Assembly (NCBI RefSeq): GCF_004514425.2
Contig: NZ_MYFN02000003.1
Coordinates: 335,014 to 399,013 of the forward strand
Direction: 5' to 3'
Source of the DNA: Shinella sumterensis
Lineage (GTDB): Bacteria; Pseudomonadota; Alphaproteobacteria; Rhizobiales; Rhizobiaceae
DNA: 64,000 nt
Shown here: positions 43,958-51,838 of the stretch, one piece after another
How the letters are laid out: each line of letters begins with the position of its first letter
How positions within the stretch are numbered: the first letter of the stretch is position 1
Position numbers and translations under genes: made by a program
Notes under the pieces: generated by a model
Told to the model about the DNA's origin: nothing
Databases searched by the model: none
Seen by the model: only the letters and a program-made list of their open reading frames with translations

Positions 43958-45496
43958 TCAGGCTTTGAGGGCGAAGAAGGTGTCGAAATCCGCCATGGGT
44001 GCCATGTCCAGGAAGGCGGAAAGCGCATCCGGGCAGGCGAGATCGCGGTCGAGCGCCTCGATCTCGGCGGAAAGCGGCCGGTCCTTGCGGTAGAACGGGC
44101 TGATGGCGCGTGTGCGCTGATAGGCGATGGCGGCCACGCCCTCGACATTGTCGCCCGCAAGATCCACCGCCTGTGCCGACAGCATGGCTTCGAGCGCGGC
44201 AAGCTGGCGAAGGTCGCGCACCTGGCTTTCCATGCGCTCGACGATCAGCGGCAGGAAGGTCGCCTCCTCCTCCAGCCCGCCCGCCACGACGATGGATTGC
44301 GCGGAGATCGGCACCGCCAGCGACTGGATGCGCATGTAGAGCTCGACGGCGAGCTTCAGCAGCGGCCCGAAGCCCGTCGCCGCCTCGCCGGGCGCCACGA
44401 GATTGACCGGCAGGTTGCGGCGCACGCCGTTGGCGAGCAGCACGCAGCGGTTCAGCACGTTGCGGGCAAGATGCGCAAAACCCGTCTGCGCCGCTTCCAC
44501 ATAGAGCGTGGTGGAGAGCGGCAGCGAGCCGCCCGATGCCATGATCACGCCGTCGATGACGACGGGGTTGTCATCCGACTGGGCGGTCGCCTCGACGATG
44601 CGCTCGGCGGCGTTCATCAGCGTATCGAGGCAGGCGCCGAAGACCTGCGCGGTCATGCGCAGGCTGAGCGGATCGTGGATCGCCGATGGCTTCGGCCAGT
44701 GGCCGGAGGCGGCCTGCGCCTCGAACCAGCGGCCGGCCATCGCCTCGCCATGGGCCGAAAGGCGCGCGGCGACCCGCCACGGATCGGCGGATGCGCCGAG
44801 CGCCAGCGACGAGAGAACGCCTGTCACCATGAGGTTGCGGATCGCCTTGGCCGCCTCGCGCACCACGTCGGCGGCGGCGGCATGCGAGATGGCGTTGACA
44901 CTCAGCGCCGCCAGCGCATCGCGCGGCTGCATGTGATGGGGCTTCAATCCGGCCCGTTTCAGCGCCTCGGAGGCCGGCAGGCGCTCGCCGCGATACCAGG
45001 CCTCGCCCTCGCCCGTCAGCACGGCGGCGATCTGGCCCATCAGGCCGATATCGGCGCAGCCCATGGACCCGTGCCGGCGCACCACCGGCACGACATCCTT
45101 TTCGAGCAGCGCCAGGAACGCGTCGATCAGCTCCGGGCTGCACCCGGAATAGCCGCCGAGCGCCGTGTTCACCCGGATCGCCATCGCCTTGCGCACGATC
45201 GGCAGCGTGAAGGGCTCGCCCGTGCCGAAATGATGCGCCCTGACGAGGCTGTTGTTGAACTCGACGAGGTCGTCCGCCGTCCACAGCTTGTCCTTCATCG
45301 AGCCGACGCCGGTATTGGCGCCGTAGATCGGCAGGCCGGTGGCGAGCCGGTCGGTCACGACATGCCGCGCGGTCGCGACCCGGCCCATGCCCATCTCGCA
45401 AGCCACCGATGGCCGGGCCGCCCGGCCGATCGCCTCCAACGTGGCGAAATCGAGCGGCTGGCCGGTGAGATAGAGCGTATCGGCGGAAGCGAGCAT
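43958..45496 (-). CDS. Aromatic-amino-acid-lyase-family protein without MIO triad, probable ergothionase
   Basis: 512 aa from the ATG at 45496; a GTG 42 bases upstream is an alternative. The fold is clear from 'YGANTGVGSMKD' (58-69), 'GEGEAWYRGERLPASEALKRAG', 'DPLSLRMTAQVFGACLD' and 'SDDNPVV'. Histidine ammonia-lyase makes its MIO cofactor from Ala-Ser-Gly in G-S-V-G-A-S-G-D; here the segment is 'HGSMGCADIGLMGQ', so the triad is Cys147-Ala148-Asp149 and MIO cannot form in the usual way. Ergothionases eliminate trimethylamine, a good leaving group, and are known to dispense with MIO. Product: thiourocanate. First gene of the operon. Confidence 0.85.
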   Translation of the reverse strand: MLASADTLYLTGQPLDFATLEAIGRAARPSVACEMGMGRVATARHVVTDRLATGLPIYGANTGVGSMKDKLWTADDLVEFNNSLVRAHHFGTGEPFTLPIVRKAMAIRVNTALGGYSGCSPELIDAFLALLEKDVVPVVRRHGSMGCADIGLMGQIAAVLTGEGEAWYRGERLPASEALKRAGLKPHHMQPRDALAALSVNAISHAAAADVVREAAKAIRNLMVTGVLSSLALGASADPWRVAARLSAHGEAMAGRWFEAQAASGHWPKPSAIHDPLSLRMTAQVFGACLDTLMNAAERIVEATAQSDDNPVVIDGVIMASGGSLPLSTTLYVEAAQTGFAHLARNVLNRCVLLANGVRRNLPVNLVAPGEAATGFGPLLKLAVELYMRIQSLAVPISAQSIVVAGGLEEEATFLPLIVERMESQVRDLRQLAALEAMLSAQAVDLAGDNVEGVAAIAYQRTRAISPFYRKDRPLSAEIEALDRDLACPDALSAFLDMAPMADFDTFFALKA

Positions 45497-45663
45497 GTCC
45501 CCAAGCCTGTATCGAAAGCAGCGTCGGAAAAGCCGCACGGCCTTTCCTGGAATGGCAGAAAACTACGCGAGGGATGTTAAGCGCAACAGGGCGCAAACAG
45601 ATATCCCAAAATCCGCACGGTCTATGATATAAACCGAACATCATCCTGCAAAGGAAGCGCCCC

Positions 45664-46833
45664 GTGGATCTGGCCACCCTCAGCCTCGTGCATGACATAC
45701 TGGAACAGCGTGGCATCCGCAGGGCAGCCGCCCGCGCCGGCCGTCCGGCCTCCAGCGCGAGCGCCGCGCTGCGCCGCGTCGAGGCAGCGCTCTCGGTGCC
45801 GCTGGTGCGTCGCGACGGGCAGGCGCTGGTGCCGACGCTGGAGGCGGAGAACCGCCTGCCGCATTTTGCCGAGATCGCCCGCGCCGCCGCAGAACTTTTG
45901 TCCCTCGGGCAGGGAACTCCGGGCCGGCACGCCATTCCGCTGGCGTCGCTCACCCGCTTCGCCGCCGCGGCCAAGGCCGGCAGCATCAATGCCGCCGCCA
46001 GAAGCCACGGCCTCGGCCAGCCGCAGCTCACCCGCCAGCTCGCGCATCTGGAAAAGGCCGTCGGCTGCACGCTGCTCGACCGTTCGGCCAAGGGCATCGG
46101 CTGCACGCCCGAGGGCCTTGAAGCGCTTGCGCTTGCCGAGCGCATCACGGCCGCCTGGGAAACGCTGGCCGCCGCATCGACGGAACGCTTCCGGCGCAGC
46201 GCCGCCACCTGGCGGCTCGGCGCCATCATCCCCTTCGGCCATGAAAGCGAAATCGCCGGCATGCTGGCGCGGCTGGCGGTCGAGTGGCGCGCCGCCCGCC
46301 CGCGCCAGCCGCTCTTCCTGTCCTCGACGACGGCCGACGAACTCATTTCCGGCCTCAAGAACCGCCGTTTCGACCTGGTCCTGCTCGATACCGACCGCTA
46401 TCCGGCGGAGTTCGACGGCTGCCTGATCGACCAGTCGCCGCTCGCCCTCGCCGCCCCTCGCGATCTGAGGGAACACGACGGCCAGGATCTCGCGGCCCTT
46501 CTGCGGCGCCATCCGATTGCCGTGCCGAGCCCGCGCAGCGGCCTGCGCCAGATGACGGATCATTTTCTGGAGGCCACGCTCACGCCGGCCGAGCGGGCGC
46601 GCCTGACGCTGGTGGAGGTGGATTCCATTCCCGTCATCATCAACCTCGTCTTGAAACACGGCCACCTGTCGATCCTGCCGGAAAACTCGCTGGCCAATAT
46701 CCGTCCGCCGCCGGTGCTGCTGCCGCTTGGCCCGGCCTACCGCCAATCGCTCAGTCTCGTCTGGCCGCGCGACACGCTGTCCCGCCAGGCGGCGGAAACG
46801 GTGATCCCCATCCTGTCGCGGCGCGCCCCTTAA
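45664..46833 (+). CDS. LysR-type regulator with two tandem HTH domains
   Basis: 389 aa, about 80-90 longer than a standard LysR. GTG start with AAAGGAAG upstream. Residues 1-62 already form a LysR-like winged helix ('MDLATLSLVHDILEQRGIRR', 'SASAALRRVEAALSVPLVRR'). A second, better-conserved one spans about 89-155 ('LASLTRFAAAAKAGSINAAA', 'GQPQLTRQLAHLEKAVGCTL', 'TPEGLEALALAERI'). A LysR_substrate-like effector domain follows (about 180-385). The divergent ergothioneine operon is the obvious target; the inducer could be ergothioneine or thiourocanate. The ATATC...GATAT pair at about 45600-45630 lies in the shared promoter region. Its 3' end overlaps the convergent glxA-type gene by 4 bases. 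Confidence 0.85.
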   Translation: MDLATLSLVHDILEQRGIRRAAARAGRPASSASAALRRVEAALSVPLVRRDGQALVPTLEAENRLPHFAEIARAAAELLSLGQGTPGRHAIPLASLTRFAAAAKAGSINAAARSHGLGQPQLTRQLAHLEKAVGCTLLDRSAKGIGCTPEGLEALALAERITAAWETLAAASTERFRRSAATWRLGAIIPFGHESEIAGMLARLAVEWRAARPRQPLFLSSTTADELISGLKNRRFDLVLLDTDRYPAEFDGCLIDQSPLALAAPRDLREHDGQDLAALLRRHPIAVPSPRSGLRQMTDHFLEATLTPAERARLTLVEVDSIPVIINLVLKHGHLSILPENSLANIRPPPVLLPLGPAYRQSLSLVWPRDTLSRQAAETVIPILSRRAP

Positions 46834-47819
46834 ACCTTCACGCCCGCCCGCAACCGCCGCCGCGTCTCCGTCGGGCTTTCGTGATAGTGCGCGCGGTAGC
46901 TGCGCGAGAAGGCGGAGGACGAGTTGAACCCGGTGAGCGCCGCGATATCGGCGAACTCCGCCTTGGTCTCGATGACCTTGCGCCGGGCCGCGTTGAGCCG
47001 CAGCGCCAGATAGTGCTGGTGCGGCGCCACGCCCATCGATTCCTGAAACAGGTCCTGCAGGTGCCGCGCGCTGATGCCGACGCGCCTGGCCAGCCGCGCC
47101 AGCGTCAGCGGCGCATCCACCGTCTCCTCCATCAGCCGCACGGCCTGGCTGACGCGCTGGTCGGCGACCCGCATGTTGCCGAGCGCCGGCACCTGCAAGA
47201 GGCCGCCCGTGCGCTCATGCTCGTAGATGAAGAGCCGCGAGACCTCCAGCGCCAGCGAATAGCCCTGCCGTCGGCGGATGATCTCCAGCATCAGGTCGAG
47301 CGTCGGCAGCGAGCCGCCGGAGGTGATGCGCTTGCCGTCGATGACATAGCGCTCCCGCATCACGGCGATCTGCGGATAGCGCGAGGCGAATTCCTCCATG
47401 TCCTCCCAGTGAACGGTTACGGAAGAGCCGTCGAGCAGGCTCGCCTCCGCCAGAAGCCAGCTGCCCGATTCGATGCCCGCCATCATCGTCCTGTAGCGCG
47501 CGGTCTGTGAAAGCTGGCGTCGCAACAGGGGCGTCGCACTCATCTGCCATTGATAGCTCGACAGCACGAAGAGCGGCGCCGTCTCCCTTTCCGGCCGGAA
47601 CACGCCGTCGACGGGAACGGGAATGCGGCTGCGCGTCTCGATGGGCTGGCCATCCGGCGAGAACATCCGCCAGCGGTAAAGCGCCTGGCCGGAAATGCGG
47701 TTGGCCGCGCGCAGGGGTTCGATGACCGAGGCGACGAGGATGAGGTTCGTCTCGGGCAGGATGAGAAGATCGATGTCGAGCGTATCGGAGGAGAGGTCGA
47801 GCATGGCGCAAGCATGCAA
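46830..47819 (-). CDS. GlxA-family (DJ-1/PfpI + AraC) transcriptional regulator, CdhR-like
   Basis: 329 aa from a TTG at 47819 with AGGAGG 5 bases upstream; the ATG at 47804 lacks a ribosome site, so TTG is favoured. Residues about 12-175 are a DJ-1/PfpI (GATase1-like) domain ('DLLILPETNLILVASVIEPL', 'MMAGIESGSWLLAEASLLDG'); about 225-325 are an AraC double HTH ('LARLARRVGISARHLQDLFQ', 'IAALTGFNSSSAFSRSYRAH'). GlxA-type regulators of carnitine, choline and betaine catabolism (CdhR, GbdR) share this build. It diverges from the carnitine operon and is most likely its activator, responding to carnitine or 3-dehydrocarnitine. Confidence 0.88.
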   Translation of the reverse strand: MHACAMLDLSSDTLDIDLLILPETNLILVASVIEPLRAANRISGQALYRWRMFSPDGQPIETRSRIPVPVDGVFRPERETAPLFVLSSYQWQMSATPLLRRQLSQTARYRTMMAGIESGSWLLAEASLLDGSSVTVHWEDMEEFASRYPQIAVMRERYVIDGKRITSGGSLPTLDLMLEIIRRRQGYSLALEVSRLFIYEHERTGGLLQVPALGNMRVADQRVSQAVRLMEETVDAPLTLARLARRVGISARHLQDLFQESMGVAPHQHYLALRLNAARRKVIETKAEFADIAALTGFNSSSAFSRSYRAHYHESPTETRRRLRAGVKV

Positions 47820-47880
47820 ATGCGCCTCCTAAATTGTCAAGGATGGATCTGAAAAGTGAAAGCATTGCGCCTTCTCTTGG

Positions 47881-47900
47881 CTCGTAATGGCCTTAACGAG
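47881..47900. promoter_or_regulatory. 20-bp imperfect palindrome, probable GlxA/CdhR-type operator
   Basis: CTCGTAATGGCCTTAACGAG matches its reverse complement at 16 of 20 positions and sits 19 bases before the BKACE start in the 99-base divergent region. TTGGCT at 47877 with GAATAC 17 bases later could be the overlapped promoter. Confidence 0.45.
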
Positions 47901-47918
47901 AATACTGGGAGAACAAGA

Positions 47919-48833
47919 ATGCCTCTTGCGATGAACCGCGACGTCTTCATTACCTGCGCCGTCACCGGCTCCGGCGATACCGCCGGCAAGTCGCCGCACG
48001 TGCCGCGCTCACCCAAGCAGATCGCCGAATCCGCGATCGATGCCGCCAAGGCGGGCGCCGCCGTCGTGCACTGCCATGTGCGTGACCCTGAAACCGGCGC
48101 GCCCAGCCGCCGCAACGATCTCTACCGCGAAGTGACCGAGCGCATCCGCGATGCCGAGGTCGACGTGGTGCTGAACCTCACCGCCGGCATGGGCGGCGAC
48201 ATGATCTTCGGCGGCACCGAGCAGCCCCTGCCGCTCAACCCCGCCGGCACCGACATGGTGGGGGCCACCGAGCGCGTGTCCCACGTCGCCGAATGCCTGC
48301 CGGAAATCTGCACGCTCGATTGCGGCACCATGAACTTCTCGCTCGGCGACTACGTGATGACCAACACGCCGTCGATGCTGCGCGCCATGGGCAAGATGAT
48401 GACCGATCTCGGTGTGCGGCCGGAAATCGAAGCCTTCGACACCGGCCATCTCTGGTTCGCCAAGCAGCTCGTCGAGGAAGGCGTCATCGAGGATCCGGTC
48501 CTCATCCAGCTCTGCATGGGCATTCCGTGGGGCGCGCCTGACGATCTCAACACCTTCATGGCGATGGTCAACAACGTGCCGTCCAACTGGACCTTCTCGG
48601 CCTTCTCCATCGGCCGCAACGCCATGGCCTATCCGGCCGCGGCCGTGCTTGCCGGCGGCAATGTCCGCGTCGGCCTGGAAGACAACCTCTACGTCGCCAA
48701 GGGCCAGCTCGCCACCAATGCACAGCTCGTCGAAAAGGCCGTCACCATCGTCGAAAGCATGGGTGCGCGCATTATCGGCCCGGCCGAAGTGCGCGAGAAG
48801 CTGAAACTGACGAAGCGCGCGCCGCGCGGTTGA
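47919..48833 (+). CDS. Beta-keto acid cleavage enzyme (BKACE), probable 3-dehydrocarnitine:acetyl-CoA trimethylamine transferase
   Basis: 304 aa from the ATG at 47919 (GGAG 8 bases upstream). BKACE (DUF849) TIM-barrel zinc enzyme: 'VVHCHVRDPETG' supplies the His-x-His ligands, 'VDVVLNLTAGMGGDM', 'CTLDCGTMNFS' and 'EIEAFDTGHLWFAKQL' (Glu/Asp) are family motifs. BKACEs condense a beta-keto acid with acetyl-CoA, giving acetoacetate plus a new acyl-CoA. Next to carnitine dehydrogenase the substrate is almost surely 3-dehydrocarnitine, giving betainyl-CoA and acetoacetate. First gene of the carnitine operon. Confidence 0.9.
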   Translation: MPLAMNRDVFITCAVTGSGDTAGKSPHVPRSPKQIAESAIDAAKAGAAVVHCHVRDPETGAPSRRNDLYREVTERIRDAEVDVVLNLTAGMGGDMIFGGTEQPLPLNPAGTDMVGATERVSHVAECLPEICTLDCGTMNFSLGDYVMTNTPSMLRAMGKMMTDLGVRPEIEAFDTGHLWFAKQLVEEGVIEDPVLIQLCMGIPWGAPDDLNTFMAMVNNVPSNWTFSAFSIGRNAMAYPAAAVLAGGNVRVGLEDNLYVAKGQLATNAQLVEKAVTIVESMGARIIGPAEVREKLKLTKRAPRG

Positions 48834-48850
48834 CGGGAACGGCAGCGCCA

Positions 48851-48970
48851 GCCCCCTCATCCGCCCTTCGGGCACCATCTCCCCGAGGGGAGAAGGGAGG
48901 GAGGATACGGCGTTGCCACATCCCCTTCTCCCCGCCGGGGAGAAGGTGCCGGCAGGCGGATGAGGGGGTA
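48851..48970. repeat. RIME-type rhizobial intergenic palindromic repeat, copy 1
   Basis: About 120 bases bounded by CCCCCTCATCCGCC and its reverse complement form, with an inner pair of stems around CTTCTCCCC...GGGGAGAAGG. It closely matches copy 2 (50507-50627). Such mosaics are characteristic of Rhizobiaceae and occur mostly between genes. Confidence 0.85.
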
Positions 48971-49004
48971 GCCACCCCGCAGACAAACACGAGGGAACGA
49001 CAGC

Positions 49005-50495
49005 ATGAGCACCATCCACAAGGCCGCCTGCATCGGCGGCGGCGTCATCGGCGGGGCCTGGGTCGCGCGTTTCGCGCTGGCCGGCATCGACGTGAAGATT
49101 TTCGATCCGCACCCGGAAGCCGAACGCATCATCGGCGAAGTCATGGCCAATGCCGAGCGCGCCTATGGCATGCTCACCATGGCGCCGCTGCCGCCGAAGG
49201 GAAAGGTCACCTTCGCCAGGAGCATTGAAGAAGCCGTCGAAGGCGCTGACTGGATTCAGGAAAGCGTGCCCGAGCGCCTGGAGCTGAAGCGCGGCGTGCT
49301 GAACCAGATCGATGCGACCGCCGACCCCAAGGCGCTGATCGGCTCCTCCACGTCGGGCCTCATGCCGACCGACCTGCAGCGCGACATGAAGCATCCCGAG
49401 CGCCTGTTCGTGGCGCATCCCTACAACCCCGTCTATCTCCTGCCGCTCGCCGAACTCGTCGGCGGCCAGAAGACATCGCGCGCGGTGCTGGAAGACGCCA
49501 AGGCCAAGCTCGCGCCGATCGGCATGAAGGGCGTCATCATCAACAAGGAGATCGAGGCCTTCGTCGGCGACCGTCTGCTGGAAGCCGTCTGGCGCGAGGG
49601 CCTCTGGCTCATCAAGGACGACATCTGCGACACCGAGACGCTCGACGACGTGATCCGCTACTCGTTCGGCATGCGCTGGGCGCAGATGGGCATGTTCGAG
49701 ACCTATCGCATCGCCGGCGGCGAAGCCGGCATGCGCCACTTCCTCGCCCAGTTCGGTCCCTGCCTGTCCTGGCCGTGGACGAAGCTCACCGATGTCGTCG
49801 ACCTCAACGACGAACTGGTCGAGAAGATCGCCAACCAGTCGGACGCCCAGTCCGGCGCGCGCGGCATCCGTGAGCTGGAACGCATCCGCGACCAGAACCT
49901 CGTCGGCATCATGCATGCGCTGAAGGCCGGCGACGACGGCAAGGGCTGGGGTTCGGGCAAGCTGCTCGCCGAATTCGAGGCGCATCTGTGGGCCAAGGCC
50001 GGCAAGGCCAAGGTCGAGGTCTCCGCAGCCGAACCGCTGCGCCTGCTCGACACCAAGGTCAACGCCGCCTGGGTCGATTACAACGGCCACATGACCGAGC
50101 ATCGCTATCTCCAGCTGTTCGGCGACACCTCGGATGCGTTGCTTCGTCTCATCGGCGTGGACTTCGATTATGTCGAGGCCGGCCACAGCTACTACACGGT
50201 GGAAACCCACATCCGCCATCTCGGCGAAGGCAAGCTCGGCCAGGCGCTCTATACGACGCTCCAGCTTCTCGCGTCCGACGCCAAGCGCCTGCACTTCTTC
50301 ACCCGCATCCATGACGCGGCGACCGGCGACGTCATCGCCACCGCCGAGCAGATGATGGTCCATGTCGACTCGAAGGCCGGCAAGAGCGTCGAGGCGCCGG
50401 CCGAGGTGCTGGCGAAGATCAAGCCGATCGCCGACGCCCACGCGACGCTCCCGGTGCCGGAAGGTGCCGGCCGGAGTGTCGGGCAGAAAAAATGA
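49005..50495 (+). CDS. lcdH: L-carnitine dehydrogenase fused to thioesterase
   Basis: 496 aa bifunctional protein. Residues 1-320 are a 3-hydroxyacyl-CoA-dehydrogenase-like enzyme: NAD loop 'IGGGVIGGAWVARF' (10-23), 'SSTSGLMPTDLQRDM', catalytic His in 'VAHPYNPVYLLPLAEL'. They oxidise L-carnitine to 3-dehydrocarnitine with NAD+. From about 345 a hotdog thioesterase domain follows ('AAWVDYNGHMTEHRYLQLF', Asp of the YbgC type; 'ETHIRHLGEGKLGQAL'). This fusion is known in rhizobial carnitine operons, the second domain hydrolysing betainyl-CoA (from BKACE) to glycine betaine. RIME repeats sit on both sides of the gene. Confidence 0.92.
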   Translation: MSTIHKAACIGGGVIGGAWVARFALAGIDVKIFDPHPEAERIIGEVMANAERAYGMLTMAPLPPKGKVTFARSIEEAVEGADWIQESVPERLELKRGVLNQIDATADPKALIGSSTSGLMPTDLQRDMKHPERLFVAHPYNPVYLLPLAELVGGQKTSRAVLEDAKAKLAPIGMKGVIINKEIEAFVGDRLLEAVWREGLWLIKDDICDTETLDDVIRYSFGMRWAQMGMFETYRIAGGEAGMRHFLAQFGPCLSWPWTKLTDVVDLNDELVEKIANQSDAQSGARGIRELERIRDQNLVGIMHALKAGDDGKGWGSGKLLAEFEAHLWAKAGKAKVEVSAAEPLRLLDTKVNAAWVDYNGHMTEHRYLQLFGDTSDALLRLIGVDFDYVEAGHSYYTVETHIRHLGEGKLGQALYTTLQLLASDAKRLHFFTRIHDAATGDVIATAEQMMVHVDSKAGKSVEAPAEVLAKIKPIADAHATLPVPEGAGRSVGQKK

Positions 50496-50506
50496 ACGAT
50501 GCCGGC

Positions 50507-50627
50507 CGCCCCCTCATCAGCCCTTCGGGCACCTTCTCCCCGTCGGGGAGAAGGAGGGGAAATACAGTCCCGCGACATCTCCTTCTCCCCAACGGGGAGA
50601 AGGTGCCGGCAGACGGATGAGGGGGCT
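50507..50627. repeat. RIME-type rhizobial intergenic palindromic repeat, copy 2
   Basis: Second copy: same outer boundaries (CCCCCTCAT...ATGAGGGGG) and inner CACCTTCTCCCCG...CGGGGAGAAGGTG stems. It begins 12 bases after the carnitine dehydrogenase stop and leaves 44 bases before the acyl-CoA dehydrogenase start. Confidence 0.87.
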
Positions 50628-50671
50628 GCGACCGGGCAGACAAAAACATTCTCTGAGGGGAGAACACAGCC

Positions 50672-51832
50672 ATGAACTTCGCACTCACCGACGAACAGCA
50701 GATGATCGTGGACACGGTCCGCCTGTTTGTGGAAACGGAAATCTATCCGTATGAAAACGAGGTCGAGCGTACCGGCCATGTCCCGCCGGAGCTCGGCCGG
50801 GAGATCGCACGCAAGTGCAAGGAAATCGGCTTCTTCGGCTGCAACTTCCCCGAAGAGGTCGGCGGCGCGGGTCTCGATCATACGTCCTTCACGCTGGTCG
50901 AGCGCGAGCTTGGCCGCGGCTCCATGGCGCTCACCGTCTTCTTCGGCCGCCCCTCCGGCATCCTGATGGCCTGCGAAGGCGAGCAGCGCGAGAAATACCT
51001 GCTGCCGGCCGTCAGCGGCGAGAAGTTCGACGCACTCGCCATGACCGAGCCCGATGCTGGCTCGGATGTGCGCGGCATGAAGTGCTTCGCCCGCAAGGAC
51101 GGCGACGACTGGGTCGTCAACGGCACCAAGCACTTCATCAGCCATGCCAACATCGCCGATTTCGTCATCGTCTTCATCGCGACGGGCGAAGAGGACACGC
51201 CGCGCGGCAAGAAGAAGCTGATCACGTGCTTCCTCGTCGACCGCGGCACGCCGGGCTTCGAGATCCGCGACGGTTACAATTCGGTCTCGCACCGCGGCTA
51301 CAAGAACTGCATCCTGAATTTCGACGAATGCCGCCTGCCCTCCTCCCAGATCCTCGGCGAGGTACACAAGGGCTTCGACATCGCCAACGACTGGCTCTAC
51401 GCGACGCGCCTGACGGTCGCCGCGACCTCCGTCGGCCGCGCCCGCCGCGCCTTCGACTACGCGCTCAACTATGCCGCCGAGCGCAAGCAGTTCGGCAAGC
51501 CGATCGGCGCGAACCAGGGCGTGTCCTTCAAGCTCGCCGACATGATCACCGAAATCGACGCCGCCGACCTGCTGACGCTCAGCGCCGCCTGGCGGCTCGA
51601 CCAGGGCCTGCCGTCGAACCGCGAGATCGCCTCGGCCAAGGTCTATGCCACCGAAATGCTCGCCCGCGTCACCGACGAGGCGATCCAGATCTTCGGCGGC
51701 ATGGGCCTGATGGACGACCTGCCGCTCGCCCGCTTCTGGCGCGATGCGCGCGTGGAACGCATCTGGGACGGCACCTCGGAAATCCAGCGCCACATCATCA
51801 GCCGCGACCTGCTGCGGCCACTGGGAGCGTAG
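50672..51832 (+). CDS. Acyl-CoA dehydrogenase, probable gamma-butyrobetainyl/crotonobetainyl-CoA oxidoreductase (CaiA-like)
   Basis: 386 aa, GGGGAG upstream. FAD-dependent ACAD: 'MTEPDAGSDVRGMKCFA' (FAD/substrate strand), 'GRARRAFDYALNYAAERKQF', 'EEAIQIFGGMG'-type segment reading 'DEAIQIFGGMGLMDDLPLAR'. The usual catalytic Glu before G-T is Asp in 'ERIWDGTSEIQ', a substitution seen in some ACAD branches. It would introduce or reduce the 2,3 double bond between gamma-butyrobetainyl-CoA and crotonobetainyl-CoA. 6 bases before the ligase gene, so co-translated. Confidence 0.85.
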   Translation: MNFALTDEQQMIVDTVRLFVETEIYPYENEVERTGHVPPELGREIARKCKEIGFFGCNFPEEVGGAGLDHTSFTLVERELGRGSMALTVFFGRPSGILMACEGEQREKYLLPAVSGEKFDALAMTEPDAGSDVRGMKCFARKDGDDWVVNGTKHFISHANIADFVIVFIATGEEDTPRGKKKLITCFLVDRGTPGFEIRDGYNSVSHRGYKNCILNFDECRLPSSQILGEVHKGFDIANDWLYATRLTVAATSVGRARRAFDYALNYAAERKQFGKPIGANQGVSFKLADMITEIDAADLLTLSAAWRLDQGLPSNREIASAKVYATEMLARVTDEAIQIFGGMGLMDDLPLARFWRDARVERIWDGTSEIQRHIISRDLLRPLGA

Positions 51833-51838
51833 CCACAG

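Noticed and set aside
38494..45496. Reading the operon as a histidine-utilisation (hut) operon
   Set aside because: No true HutI or HutC, the HutU homologue lacks the catalytic Cys, the lyase lacks the MIO triad, and a hydantoinase, carbamoylase and DUF917 protein are present instead.
42554..45580. Very long open frame (1008 codons) on the plus strand
   Set aside because: It runs antisense to the hydantoinase and lyase genes, is Arg/Gly/His-rich with no recognisable domain, and arises from GC-rich third positions.
48851..50627. Insertion sequence or CRISPR-like repeats
   Set aside because: The repeats are self-complementary mosaics of the rhizobial RIME type with no transposase, target duplication or spacers.
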